Below, piece after piece: positions 24,640 through 37,620 of a stretch of 64,000 bases of DNA. The translations under genes and the position numbers were made by a program. This stretch comes from Apostichopus japonicus (taxonomy: Eukaryota > Echinodermata > Holothuroidea > Aspidochirotida > Stichopodidae), in the NCBI RefSeq assembly GCF_037975245.1, contig NC_092566.1, forward strand, positions 14,946,501 to 15,010,500, in the 5' to 3' direction. Positions within the stretch are counted from its first letter, which is position 1. Each line of letters starts with the position of its first letter. Below the pieces are notes generated by a model. That model did not search any database. It had not been told where the DNA came from and worked only from the letters and a program-made list of their open reading frames with translations.

Positions 24640-26431
24640 AATGAGCGAGGGATGGTTTGGTAACTTACATAATTATAACTGCATACAAGTTCTGCCTTCC
24701 GCTTCCTTTGAAAGAAAATAAATAGGTAGTAATCAGTTTTAACCAAAGAATTTATAACTCCCTGATTTAACAGAAGAAGAAACGGGCTGACAAAATGCAA
24801 AAACAATAGTTGTTGATGAGTAATTTACCATTGCTTGGTATTCTGTCGGCCGGGTAACTGTACACAAAAGAACAATCTATTTACGAAATAATTGGAAACA
24901 CAGTAATGGTCCACAGCTTCAGAAATGACATTCAGACTTATTATTACGATGTTTTATCATTAAAGCAATGCCGACTAAAATAAAGAATCTCTCGTGTCAG
25001 GAGCAAATTACTCTCTTTGTAGGATAACAACTGGGTGGTTCCTTGGTGAGTATATCTTAATCCGTTTTGCGAGATTTGAAGTGTTCTTAAGTCTCAATCT
25101 TTTAGCTGTAGCATTAATCTCGGTGGCTAACCTATTCTGTCCGCAGTATGTTCATCTATTGTTATATAATTATACTTGAATATGTCATAGTACGGTGGGG
25201 GTGGAAGGAGGTTTGAATGGTGTGGTGGTTTGGGGGATGGGGTTGAAGGCTGGTGATCGAAGGCTGGTTGATCCCGAATCACCACGCTTTATAATAAAAT
25301 AGCGCCATCGGAACTTCACATTGGAGGAACGTCAAACATGTTCCACAGTTCTCCTTTATTTTTTTTTGTGAACCGCAATTTCCCAGCTGCCTGTATCTGC
25401 AACAGTCAGGCCGTGTAGGACGGGAAGTGGACAAAAGCAGCTACAATCATGCCCGTAGCCAGACTAACCGTTTGAGAGGGGGGGGGGGGGGTGGTGGGCG
25501 GGGACATCAACGCAATTGGATCTCTCTCCTGGGGGAGGGTTCAAGAGATTTTTTGGATATCTCAGTGGGCTTAGATGCCAAATGATGTAATCTTTTCCAT
25601 CTTTTTTGCCTTACATTTGTATTCCATTTTTTTTCTGTTTGTATAAACAATCTTACCTACTTCATTGAGATAGAAATATAAAAAGAAAAAAACTTGGGTG
25701 AGGGGGGTTGAGTGCCCCTCCCCCACCCGTGGCCTGGTTACAATAGGTACTAACAATGTCTTCCATGGATATATAGAATAGATATGTCTAGCAGTAACGA
25801 AAAGAAAAATGACAGAAAAATTTAATAATGCTATCCTTTAAGACCTGTCCGCAGGAAACTATAACATCAAGTACACGCACACACACACACGCACACACAC
25901 ACAGAATCCTATTCCAAAGATCGCAACCGTTACCTTGATTTTGGTGAAATGTATCTGACTTATACTGCATAAGGCCATTGGCTGTTCCTTCAACCACGTT
26001 GACAGAGTTCAAATGTATTTCAATAAATGATGCCAAACTTGACTTCCACATCTTTTCACTTTACCCTTCACATGTCTTTGCAATGATACGATTGTTCTAT
26101 TAGAAGGAAACAGGGTGAGGGGCTACTTACACAATGTCCAAAGTTAATATAAAAACAACATAGTTCAGATACACATACACACATGCACAAAGGTCTCAAG
26201 ATGGCAGCTTTGCCAAAATGGATATAACACTATTTTATATGACACTTTACGGTGTTATGAGTATGTGATTACTGGCTACATACCACATATTTGAGGTTCA
26301 GTCTGTAACGTCTTAACTTGAGGCTTATAATTTGACGTTTTGTTACCTTTAAGAACTTACAAAATTAATTTTGTTCTCTTTTGATGTTATTTATTACTAT
26401 TTCAAAACTTGCATCCACGCACTACCCATTG

Positions 26432-29390
26432 AGGGTTTGATCACTTACATAACCAAGTATTTGTAGATATCAGCAGCTACTTATTGATATCAGCATTTTC
26501 TTTGCAGAATATGAATTTGAATGAGGTGGAATGGAACTCGAAATGTGACATTTTTTTGGCAACAACTTATAATGCTGCAAGCCATGCTGTAACGTGAAAC
26601 ACAATTGTCACATAATGAGATAAAACCATCAATTTCATTAGCTTACACCTTACCCACAGTAAATCGACTTTTCAATTACTTCGCCTTGTCGCTCTCTCAG
26701 AAGGACCGCCGTTGGGACAAATATTTCTTATCGGTTTTGGTACTCTCGGATAGTGTCAAATGACGATTTATAAGCATTTTCAACAAATGATTAACTCTTA
26801 CTTCTCACAACTCATTTTTTTTTCAATGAGATATCAAGAAAAGAATTTTTTCTCTTCAACTCATATCTTCGACGATTTACTTGTCAAATAACGACCTGTT
26901 TCTCGTTTACCTCATTATTGGGCGACTGAATCAAAGAAAGATTCTTCCGCAACTCATTATTCGACAATGAGTATCGTCTGTCAAACAAAAGGAGTTGTCA
27001 CTGCATGAGCCACAACCACCCCCAGACGGTGGCGCTGTTCAGCAACTCTTTCCCGTGGTAATTGTGATACGTGCAAATTGAAGAGCTACTGACATGCACT
27101 CGTATGCGCTATTCGGGGTAATTGCCTGCCATTGAAATAGGCCTAGTACCCTGACACATGGACCCTGGCACACGAGGGTCCGTAACGCTTTAATATCCAG
27201 GGTCGAGAAATTGGGTCTAATGGTTGATTCAACGCGAAATGATAAGTATTTTACATGGCTAAGATTAATGTCTCGGAATTTTTCAGTTTCAATGCTTCGG
27301 TTACAAATCCTTGCGAATCCCCCCCCCCCCCAAAAAAAAAGCGGCTTTGTATTTTTCATATCGATCGATAAACGTACAACTTTTACACAGATTACGTACA
27401 CGAAACTACTGGATTTTATTTATTTTTTAGATTGGAGTCGAGTTCTCTTTTAAATGTGGCAATGAAATCTCGATAACTTGGTTAGAATGCTGTATGTGGT
27501 AATACCTATATGTTAAACGATATTTTAGTCGCAGAGACTTAACGAAATTGATGGGAATCTACTGCATCTGATGGTCCGAACCATTTTTTTTATATCATTT
27601 TGTATCATGATGCACCCGATACTCATAGCTAGTACAGTAACTACTGTTCATATTCCACAACCGTCCATCAGTAACTACTGCGCTGTGTACGCAACACGAT
27701 AACATGGTTTACAGGTTGCACAGTAATTACTTCAAAGCTGTTACACGTTGAACTACGAGTCCGAAAGATGAAAATGCGAGGCGGCTGGGTAATGAAAACA
27801 ACTCCCTAGCCGTACAATACGGAGTGTATGGTCGGCGCTGGCACAACACGTAGCCGACACACTGCAGCGGTTATTTTATACTGCATGCGAGATTCAGATG
27901 ATAGCCTAATATTTTTCTAATCGTATTAGTAAATCCATTTGATTGAAACATTCTTCACGGACAGGTGAGTGTGTGCAAGTCTCAAATAGATACAAAACAG
28001 ATACACAAATTGGGACCTAAGGTGTGGGATGGGGAACCTATATGTTTAGCCTTATGGGTAGTTCCACGTCTAAATTAGGCCTTAATATAGTAATAGTTTA
28101 CCACGTCAAATACTAGACTCCTTGTCCAGTCCCGCAGTTTTTTGTCTTACGTGGGAACGTGTAACAGCTTTGCAGTAATTACTGTGCCACTTGTAACACA
28201 TGTTACTGTGCGTATCACAGCGCAGTAGTTACTGATGCACGGTTGTGGAACATTAACAGTAGTTTCATGTACGAGCTATGAGTCTCGGTTGCATGAACAT
28301 ATATTTTTTATTGGGGAGGGGGAGGGGGGAGGGTAAACTTTATGACTGATAAATGCATCTGGAAACAGAATATAGTTAGTGATGTCATAAACAATAATGA
28401 GCCAGAATATGATTTTTCTTTCTTTCATGCCACTGAAGAGAATAATCTGCTTATAAACAAGTTGCACGGTGAAAAATGTGTATTGTTGAAGGTCTATACA
28501 CGTGGCCGTTGTAAAAGTAGCCGAGGGTTTAGACGAATCATCGCAGATATTTACACAACTATACATATTATTACGCCAACCGTGACAATTCATTAAGGAA
28601 TCTTTTATTAACAGCACAATGTACTTATACACAATGGAACAAAGGATGACGTTAATAAGCACCTTCATAACTAACTCGCGATAAATTTTAAAGTTGTATA
28701 TTGCCTTGTTTTGAAAATGTACGGTACATCATTCTATCACAATCTCGCATTTGATATCTGTCTGTTACATGACTGACGATAGAACCAATGTTGAACTAAG
28801 TAATCTCTGTGATTACAACCGTTATACAGCCCCCATATTATGTGTTGCTATGAACTCTTTAACCATCAAAAATCCTATTGTGCTTATGCTATGTTTTATT
28901 GCCTGTCTCTCAACATTACGTCCAAAATCTCCGTTCTTTTATTGGTTTTGGTGAACTAAAAGTGACAGGTAATAGCTTCAGACACAGTTATATATATATA
29001 TTTACTTTAAAGGTCTGTTACCATCAGTGACCACACCCAAATAAAAATACCGTTAAGGAGTTTAATAAACAACTCGATCATTAGCAGTTTGACGCTGATA
29101 TATAGAGGTGAACTCTGACCTTTTACTGAAAAACAAATAAAACAGCAATGATAAACAAGTAGGCTATATGCGTTATATGCAACATGCCATATAGAAAGAA
29201 AGGAACAACTTGATTATTAACTACGGAACCGAGTTATACCGATATGACACAAGTCCAGAAACCATGTATAACCATGTCAGTGTTATCGGTGACTGCCAAA
29301 GAAATATATGAAGCTTTAAAAGGACTTGTTTTGTGTCTAACCAAACGATTCTCCAAAACCAAAACATTCCTACACATTTACTTTTCCACA
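26432..29390. repeat. Segmental duplication, block M, copy 2 (unit 3)
   Basis: Near-identical partner of 18021-20990, with the same MITE, the same G-rich tract and the same simple repeats. Confidence 0.9.
27611..28291. mobile_element. Long-TIR MITE, copy in unit 3
   Basis: Same 681-bp length and almost the same sequence as 19216-19896. It was copied with the segmental duplication rather than inserted independently, because the flanks are identical too. Confidence 0.75.
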
Positions 29391-29860
29391 AAGTAACGCT
29401 TTATTCCATTAATTAATATATATCCGAATAAAATATGCTTTGTTCAAAATGGCCAAGTAATAGTAGACTTGATTAAATTTGATATAGAATCGAATTATAC
29501 AACAGATACGAATGAAATCATGTTTCTTATTTTATTTCATTTCAAAGCAAAAACTAAGTTCTAATCCATGCTCAGATGTTCTTGTCCAGTACAGATTTAT
29601 TTCATGTATACGTTCCTAAAATTTACTCTGCCACCAAGTAACGCTTTATACCATTTATTAATATATATCCGAATAAAATATGCTTTGTTCAAAATGGTGA
29701 AGTACTAATAGATTTTAGTAAATTTGATATAGAATCGAGTTATACAACAGATACGAATGAAATTATCTTTCTTGTTTTGTGTAATTTCAAATTAAGCAGA
29801 AACTAAATTATAATCCATGCACTGATGGTTTTGTCCATAAAATAGTTCTTTCATTTACGT
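29390..29860. repeat. 245-bp tandem repeat, 2 copies, 3' of receptor copy 3
   Basis: Markers lie at 29435 and 29680. The gene-proximal monomer reads GATTTTAGTAAATT where other units have GATTTTATTAAATT, so the minus-strand AATAAA of that monomer is lost here. Confidence 0.85.
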
Positions 29861-29907
29861 TTCTTCGTTCTACCAGCTGATTACCAACGTTTCATTTCCT
29901 TTCAGTC

Positions 29908-31335
29908 TCATATGGCATCATTGCCGACGATTTCGTAATCTGTCTGATCCAGACTAAGAACCTTTTTGCTATTGTTCGGCTCCAAGTAATAGTCATCTGT
30001 CTGATCCAAGCGAAGAACCTTCTTGCCATTGTTCGGTTCCAAGTAATATTCATCATTGTCAGGCATCTTTTGGTCATTGGCGCCCTTAGCTTCATCTTGT
30101 CTTGAGGTATTCTTCTGCATTGAACTTGGTTTTCCTTTCCTCGATGATTTGCAGTAAAGCAAAATGGCGGCGACGACACCAATTATTACCAGAACAATAG
30201 CTATGGGAAGGACAATGACAATTGCTTTATTGTCTGATGCCCTTGGCATGGAAGTAGCTTCTAAATCTGGTAATTGTTGTGTTGTAGAAACATTTGGTAT
30301 CATCATTGGTGGCGTTTTCATTAAGTTGATAGTTGCATAACCAAATGCATATCTTTTACCAAAAGTGACATTACAAGACACTACCAAACCAGATGAAGCC
30401 ACGTCGAGCTGAAAATTAATCTCGGTGATAGTTACCTTCATTCCGCCAGGTACTTCACTCATGGATACATTTCCGGCGGTCGCATTCGTGTATTGGATAT
30501 CGAACTCAAATGAGACTACACCATGCAAGTTACTCAAACAAGTTAGTTCAGTGCTACCTCCGTCGGGTACTTCCACACTATTCGGAGTAACAGTCGCCAT
30601 CAGATCTTCATAAACAGTAATTATAGTAAGATTTTCGCAAAGGTCAATTGTATTTTCGGTGTTCATACAAACCAGTTTGGTTCCATTGAGAGTAGTGTTA
30701 ATAGAAGGTATCTTAATGAGATGTATATTGTCGCCGACTTCCTTTTTGGTTACTATATTGAGGGGCATGCTGGTCATACCTGATGTTACATTTCTGATTG
30801 ACAAAGATATATCATCGGTAGGACAACTAAGAACTATGTCGTCACCAGTGAAATAAGTACCGAATATACTATTGCTTAAAAAGGTGCAATTTTGAACATC
30901 ATCACCTACCACGTCCAAGAAAAGAGTTCGTGAAATCCATTCTGTGAAACAAAAATATCGTTTACATGAGACCACAGTAACTGTAGACCCATAGAGTGCT
31001 GAATCCGTCATCGACACTCTACGAATCGTCAAAACATTTCTGCCGCTGTTCACAGTTAATGAATACTTTGCACGATTCAAATCAGTTCTTAGCTGTCCGT
31101 TTACTGCTAAAGAAGAGAAGTTTCGCCTCGAATATGCTATCCAGATGCCAACGCTTAACGAATCCATAGGATATTCACACGTAAGACTAACATCATCTCC
31201 TTCGTTTACAAAATAAACGTCATTTTCCTCATATTGTACATCTGTACTGACATAGAACTGCGGATATCCATCAACTAAGTTTGTAAAGATCCAAACAGCA
31301 GATACAATAATTCTGAGGTCTATGTGATAATACAT
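29908..31335 (-). CDS. Single-exon three-Ig-domain transmembrane receptor, copy 3 (variant tail)
   Basis: An open frame of 475 residues with the same layout as copy 1: signal peptide, V-like domain 1, domains 2 and 3, one membrane helix, tail. Two features stand out. In domain 1 the canonical second cysteine is Ser117 (ALYGS), while the following loop has Cys124 and Cys129 (CKRYFC), so the usual Cys53-Cys117 bond cannot form as in the others. In the tail a 19-residue block (DxYYLEPNNxKKVLxLDQT) is present twice, giving two YxxP motifs. It is followed by TDYEIV, a match to the ITSM consensus TxYxx(V/I); the other copies have Ser instead of Tyr. An 8-bp deletion relative to copy 1 (about 29925-29935) replaces the AYVPY end by GNDAI and a stop. 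The tail is therefore a distinct signalling variant; its function is not tested. Confidence 0.8.
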   Translation of the reverse strand: MYYHIDLRIIVSAVWIFTNLVDGYPQFYVSTDVQYEENDVYFVNEGDDVSLTCEYPMDSLSVGIWIAYSRRNFSSLAVNGQLRTDLNRAKYSLTVNSGRNVLTIRRVSMTDSALYGSTVTVVSCKRYFCFTEWISRTLFLDVVGDDVQNCTFLSNSIFGTYFTGDDIVLSCPTDDISLSIRNVTSGMTSMPLNIVTKKEVGDNIHLIKIPSINTTLNGTKLVCMNTENTIDLCENLTIITVYEDLMATVTPNSVEVPDGGSTELTCLSNLHGVVSFEFDIQYTNATAGNVSMSEVPGGMKVTITEINFQLDVASSGLVVSCNVTFGKRYAFGYATINLMKTPPMMIPNVSTTQQLPDLEATSMPRASDNKAIVIVLPIAIVLVIIGVVAAILLYCKSSRKGKPSSMQKNTSRQDEAKGANDQKMPDNDEYYLEPNNGKKVLRLDQTDDYYLEPNNSKKVLSLDQTDYEIVGNDAI

Positions 31336-32900
31336 TGTTTTGCTATATTCTGCAGATTAACTTTGGTCAAGAATTTGACTTGTTGGACTAAACAAGTCTT
31401 TTTGATGAAGATTCAAGAATGAAAAGTAACTGTTTAACAACCCACTTATAACCAACAAACCGAACGTGCGCATAAACTGCTTTATAAAACCTCTGAGTAA
31501 CTGAGAGTGTTTCGATCCTATACCTCTATAGTAGGGTATCCGTAAAGGTAAAAGAAGAAAAGAGATTGGTTACTGGAGAAATGACACATCAGGTAAGCCA
31601 GATATACACAAACACGAACCGAAGACCTTTCTGTAATTCCACACAAGTTATAGATCGCAACAAAAATTACATACCAATTACATATATATAGGCCTACTCT
31701 TGTGAATGCCAATACCAAGAGCTAAGTGTTCACACTATTTTCTTGCTACATATATATATACTTTACTTTTGATGGTCTTTACACTTCCTCATTGTAAAAT
31801 TTCAAGGGTGTAGACGAACGACCTTAGATATTTACACAACTAAAGGCCTATACATATTACGCCAACCGTGACAATGCCGATAAGGAATCTATTATTACAA
31901 CGTACCAATGGAACTAAGTGTGATATATACCTTCATAACTAACCCGCGAGAAATTTTAAAGTTGCGCATTGCCTTATTTTTCCAATCGATGTCATTCTAC
32001 CACAATTAACCTGTCATTTAGTTTAATATCCGTCTGCTGTATATTCTTGGTCCCTCACCTTTAATGCTTTTCCTCTTACTATTTCCGTGAATCTGTAAAA
32101 TTCGTTCTAACAGTAATATATTATTGCAGTACTGCAGAAAAACATAACACACAGTACAGTAGAAATATGAGACCTATTGTAATATGGAGGGAACTAGAAA
32201 ACAGAGATATTGTTAACAAGTATAGTGAGAATGATGAAATACGTAGACAAACTAAACGCTTCAAGTCAAGGAAAGATATTTTTACGGAATAATTAAGAGA
32301 CAAGAAAGAGAGAGAGAGGACAATAATTAAGAGGACAGAATGAAACTGGAAAGGAGAAGAAAAGAAAAAGCAAATGAGAAATAGAAAAGTGATAGACAGA
32401 GATGAGCGAAGAATAACTACAGTAAAGTAAAAAGGAAAGAACAAATTAGCGAGAGATGGTTTGGTTACTTACATAATTATAATTGCATACAAGTTCTGCC
32501 TTCCGCTTCCTTTGAAAGAAAATAAATAATTATTTGCAGTTCAACCAGAGATATGATAACTCCCTGGAGTCCCTGATTTAACAGAAGAAGAAACGGGCTG
32601 ACAAAATGCAAAAACAATAGTTGTTGATGAGTAATTTACCATTGCTGGGTATTCTGTCGGTCTGGTAACTGTACACAAAAAGAACAATCTATTTACGAAA
32701 TAATTGGAAACACAGTAATGGTCCACAGCCTCAGAAATGATATTCAGACTTATTTTATGTTTTATCAATAAAACAATACCGACAAGAATAAAGAATCTCT
32801 CGTGTCAGGAGCAAATAACTCACTTTTGTAGGATAACGACTGGGCGGGGTCAATGGTGAGTATCTTAATTAATCCATTTTGCAGTGTTCTGAACTATGAA
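31336..32900. repeat. Receptor-upstream duplicated block, unit 3 (short)
   Basis: Aligns with 23161-25150 and 43859-45860 but lacks the hAT MITE and the distal G-run segment. It ends where block L of unit 4 begins. Confidence 0.8.
31481..31489 (-). promoter_or_regulatory. Candidate TATA box of receptor copy 3
   Basis: TTTTATAAAG on the minus strand, 146 bp from the ATG, the same spacing as copy 1. Confidence 0.5.
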
Positions 32901-35648
32901 TCAATGAACCAACCTACTAAATCAACAAACCACATGTTAGTGTGAATAGTTGTTTCTCAAAGACATCGAAGAACTTCCGCTTCGATCCGGCTAGAAACGT
33001 AGCCATAGTTCGAGATATTTGGTAGTGTGAGGGGGAGGGGATGGTACATAAGTTGGCTGTCATCCGTTCTGAGGAGGGGTTGAAGGGAGGTGTATATTGT
33101 CCTCTGAGCATTTTTTAGTTTTGGCAAAATGGGTTTACAAGCAACATGGTGCTCTTATTTCAATCTTTTATACTATACAATTTGTGTACAACACAAGTTA
33201 TAAATGTTGCTAGTGAATACGACTTTGCGTGATTGTATATGCCCCATTTAGAAAGTCTTTTTTGTGGTGGGAGTGGGGTGGGTGGGTTTTCAACATGACC
33301 CCACCCCCACCTCTATCGCCAGTCAGAGGAAATGGTTGAGTCTGCCACTGCTATAGGTGTGTAGATTCCAACTTGCAACCCGACAAAAATAACTAATAAA
33401 AAGATTTATTAGTACACAGTTACATTGAGAGCTTATCGTATGGTTAGTCTAGATATGCCTTATAATTTACCTTTGGACATGGGGGAGGATGCCAGACTCC
33501 CTTCTAGGATGTTGTCGATCCCACTATCCCCTACCCCAACGCTCCCCTGTCTTTTATAAAATCCTTCATTAGCCTTTGACACTTCCAAAAGGTTCATGCC
33601 CTTGCCTAATTCAATCAGAGGAATTGAGACCCCCCCCCTCATCCACCTTTGAATTGAAAACCCGTGCACGCCACTGTTGTGCGCACATGATCATCTACCC
33701 CTCCCCTATTTCCATCACCTCTTTTAGTTAACACAACAATGGATCCGCCGATACCTATAACAGGATGCTCTTCAACAAAGCAAGAATTTTAAATGTAAAA
33801 TTTTAAAATTGAATGATTTGGAAGTTGGCATTGAGTAGTCATCTGCATAGAAAAGTTGATCTTTGTTAAGTTAGAGGGTCTGACGTCATGATACAGGGAG
33901 GATCTTCTCCACATGTGAACATATTGTTTACATGTACAGGCGTTTTGCAGTAGATTAACATGTTGTTTGTTAACCCCCCCCCCCTCTCCCCCTCTATCTC
34001 TGTCTTTGATAAAATAAAATAAACATATAAAATTCCATATCACAGAAAGGGTGGGGGATAATAAAAAACTTTATCTGGAGTTCATAGTCAAGAAGCTGTT
34101 AAAGTATGTATTTTCTTGTTTCTATGCTATGCTGAGACTCGGACGATATTTTTACCCAGCGTCCTAGGTGTTTGCTACATAGTTCTTTAAATATACTCCA
34201 CGCAGTTGCCACGGTGTAATAACTTAAGACTGCCCTGTACTTTATAAGGTTCTTACTTCTTTGTTCGTCTGTGACACCTATTACATACAATTTTCTTATA
34301 CACGACACCAAGCGAATAGCTATTACAAACGCTATCTATATATATATGTAGCTCAACAAAAGAACACAAATCTACCCGTAATTTGGTGAGACGAGAGTAG
34401 AATCCTGTTAAAGCACCATTATGTATGTTTTCTTGACGGACTAAACATCTTTTGGGGTTTTCATTCAGGGGTGGGGAGGGAGGATTCGGTATATTGTGTA
34501 TTGCATTGGACTACACAGTGGCAAGGGAGGAACTCACTGACTCAAGCATGGTTTGGTTGAATATGTTCTTTCGAAGGTTGCTCTCTGCTGCGGGAACAGA
34601 ACGCTGATATTCGTTCCATCCTTTCGAATGGGCCCAAATTGTTTGGTAAACAAGAGCATCGTCATGATTGTGTGATTATTTAGTACACAATACTGCCAAA
34701 TGCGATTGCAGAGTTATGGATCGGTTAATTCGTGTTGTTATAACTGCATGCATAATTGAGCTTGAAATAGGCTAACAGTCATTCCGTTAGTACTGTTAAG
34801 TAACAGTAACGGACGTTTTGAGGTGGGTTTTTAAGAAATCAACTAGAGCACAACTTTATAGTACCAATGCAGTTAATTTACTCGGCTAGTCATGTGTCAT
34901 TCCGGGGCCAAAGGGAGCATGACGTCCCAACAGGCATGGGATCACATGACAAGTGAGAAATTCTCGACTCCCCACCTGTTTGAGGTTTTTGTCTACGTTA
35001 ACGACTAACAGCGTGCATGGTACTAACCATAATGGAGCGTAATTGAAAACAAGAAGGGAAAAAGGATGCTTTAGTTTGTATTTTCCTTGCATTTTTTCCT
35101 TTTCGACTATCTTCTCTCGTGTTTTTCACATGTTTACATTCTTTAGGTAACACCAGTATACATGGAAACGTTTAATAAAGTTCTACTCAAGCGTACTAAA
35201 TATTGAATTTGATAAGGTAGCTATGAAAGCTATATATGAGCACAAGCTCGCATTTGGTATCCGTCTGCTACATGAATGGCGATGGGACCGAATTTGAGGC
35301 TATAGGAAACTGGGTGATTATTACGTGTTGTTATTAACTGTTTAATGCGACACAAATCATATTGTGTTTATGCTATGTTTTATTGCTGGTCTCTCAACAT
35401 TACGTCTAATTTGCCCCTTCTTTTAGCGGTTTTGGTAAACTAAAAGTGACAGGTTAACTTTGGTTAATAATTGGTAGCTGTGGTAATTCCAGACAACTAT
35501 GACAATTGAAACACATTCTCTGTCAGGTTTTGTTCTCTGGCATCACCGTGAAGATTGTTAACACCAACAATATAAACATGCGAGTCGATTGAGTTGATCA
35601 AACGTATCTTAGATACGTTTGTATAATTTTGTACCAACAATTTTAAAT

Positions 35649-36447
35649 TAAGGTGACCAGACGTCCCCGGTTTTCGGAGACAGTCCCCGATTACAGTGTG
35701 CTGTCCCCGATGAACAAGTGTCCCCGAAAATGTCCCCGATTCGTCAAAATGTTCAGGAATTTCGAAAATATCCCGCATTATTAGTAAAATAATTGTAAAA
35801 ACAAAATTTATTCAAGTGTGCAGAATTCATATCACCGAAACTGAATCGATGGAACAATCCTACATCGGATATTTCAGTTTGTGGGAGGAAGTTTTGAAAC
35901 ATTTCCGAGCCTGTCAAGTCCCACATGCCAATCTCATGAAAATGACGGGACTATAGTTCTGTCTCTTCACGGAGTCCGAATGCATCAGTAGAAAGGGTGT
36001 TTTCCCTCAGGAATGACTTATGGAACTCAGGGAAATCTCAGTTGAAGGTTGAAATGGTGAAAGCCATGCTGCAAGTCAGAACCCATTTCAGTATGTCTTG
36101 TGTGGAATTCAGCAATACGCTCAGTAGCACTAATGAAGTATTGAAGAAAATACACTCTTCAGAGAAATACACTAAGACCAATTGATCACGAATTTATGAC
36201 ACAAGCAACACACAAGCTCTCAAAGAACCACGTAAAGTAAGTGAATTTCATCTAAGAAAAAGCTACTTTTTTGAAATAAAATTGATTTAGAAAGTGCTTT
36301 TAAGTTTCACCATTTTACATCTAAGCACCTTAGGCACTTGAAAATTTTCCAAAGGGGAGGGGGACACCCCCTCCAATTAGACCCCTCCCCTATATCAGTC
36401 ACGCAATAAATGTCTCTGATTCCAGTCAGGAAAATATGGTCACCTTA
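35649..36447. mobile_element. Internally deleted hAT transposon with dimerisation-domain remnant
   Basis: Perfect 11-bp inverted ends TAAGGTGACCA and TGGTCACCTTA are flanked by the 8-bp duplication TTTTAAAT (35641-35648 and 36448-36455). Unit 1 (about 9272) has the uninterrupted target CTTTTAAATATA. The 799-bp element keeps a 3' transposase fragment. Confidence 0.85.
35976..36185 (+). pseudogene. hAT transposase C-terminal (dimerisation) fragment
   Basis: The frame reads PNASVERVFS, then a Trp, then VEMVKAMLQVR and CVEFSNTL before a stop at 36183-36185. This follows the conserved C-terminal dimerisation domain of hAT transposases (SNAxVERxFS...L..LLxxxxN...C.EF). The rest of the enzyme, including the DDE core, is missing, so it is a relic. 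Confidence 0.75.
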
Positions 36448-36755
36448 TTTTAAATATACAAGCCTGGTGTATTACTTCAAACTACCCACTATGAATTAAG
36501 TGCGCTGATGAACTCTGCATGGTGGTGAACTCTGACCTTGTAATTAAAAACAAATACAAAAAATACAACAACAAAAAGTTAACAGCAATGATAAACAAGT
36601 ATGGGTATATGAAAATTGCAATATAGAAAGAAGGAACAACTTGATGAATGACCACGGAACCGAAATGAAGAACACCGATATGACACAAGTCCAGAAACCA
36701 TGCATCACCATGTCAGTAGTATCGATAACAATTTGAGAATTATATTTGAGAATTT

Positions 36756-36948
36756 GGAGTGTTAGCTCAGTGGTTAACGCCGGTGCCTTTCAATCATAAG
36801 GTCCCCGGTTCGAGTCACTCCCGGATTAATGTAAGTCGTCCAGTTACAGAGTTGTTGACAATTAACAATTCATAATAATGGACGTTAAATATGAATGTAA
36901 GAGACTGACTTCGGTCAGCTTGCGGCTTCGATAAGCCAATGAGGCTTC
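36756..36948 (+). mobile_element. tRNA-derived SINE, copy C, 5' part
   Basis: Same position and flank as copy A in unit 1, so the SINE predates this duplication. It is interrupted at GAGGCTTC by the 4.1-kb transposon and resumes at 41086. Confidence 0.85.
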
Positions 36949-37252
36949 TAGGCCATCAGCTGAAGGTCGAAATTCGCTTGTTTCGTTCCAGCAACTGCGG
37001 GTCTAAAATTTCTCTACAGCATTGAATACATAAATTAACTAAGATTAATGATCCAAAAGTTCTCCATGTACTTTCCTGCAGTTTTTTTGCAATTCCGCTC
37101 GAAAGATCGAACTATATTTTTTATTGCGTATGTTAAGAAACCTGCCGTTCTACGTTCAAAAGTTGTGCGCCAGTGAGATATCTGTACCATGTGGTATGAA
37201 TTGTCCAATGAGCCATGAGTTCTGGGTGCAATCTTTGTAGAAAACAACAAAC

Positions 37253-37620
37253 ATGGCGGCTCCCACGGGCGCTAGTCAGTCTCCGACACACGGAAATCTA
37301 CAGTGCTCAGTGCACATTGAATCTGTAAAATTTGAAGCAGTCAAGGCACTGACGAATAAACGATGGACTAAAGTTACTTCCTGCGCTAAAGATTGGCTTA
37401 ATCTCAGCGGCGGAGACAGTTATATCGCCTTACTGCTGATTACTCCATGGCCTACTACGATCAAGCGTGTGTTCAACAGCATAGTATGATGGGGTTCCAC
37501 GATAAGTGTTACAGGCGGTTCATTGATAGCAAGCACATTGCTGCAAGAAAACGGACAGTGCCAGAGGAGACCCCATATGATTTGAAACGAAGAATTGACG
37601 GAAAAGATCGAGGAAACTAA
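37253..37620 (+). pseudogene. Transposon-encoded protein, N-terminal part (frameshifted)
   Basis: It starts MAAPTGASQS after an A at position -3. A KRWTKVTSCAKDWLNLSGGDS stretch is followed, in a shifted frame, by GFHDKCYRRFID and a basic segment ending at 37620. The F-H-x2-C-Y-x2-F-x-D pattern is familiar from uncharacterised element-borne proteins of marine invertebrates. The two parts lie in different frames around 37420-37480, so this copy is broken or has a short unseen intron. The function is unknown. Confidence 0.5.

Larger units (their letters stand above)
23161..26431. repeat. Receptor-upstream duplicated block, unit 2
   Basis: Matches the upstream segments of the other copies. It is the closest in layout to unit 4: both carry the hAT MITE at the same site and the G-run-rich segments at about 25470 and 46200. 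It holds a (CA)n tract at about 25873-25903. No gene is seen. Confidence 0.8.
32905..36948. repeat. Segmental duplication, block L, copy 2 (unit 4)
   Basis: Partner of 4815-9850, continuing at 41086-41210 beyond the large transposon. It lacks the 6316-8137 hAT nest and carries its own hAT insertion at 35649. A perfect palindrome AAACGTATCTTAGATACGTTT near 35600 is not in copy 1. No gene is seen. Confidence 0.85.
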
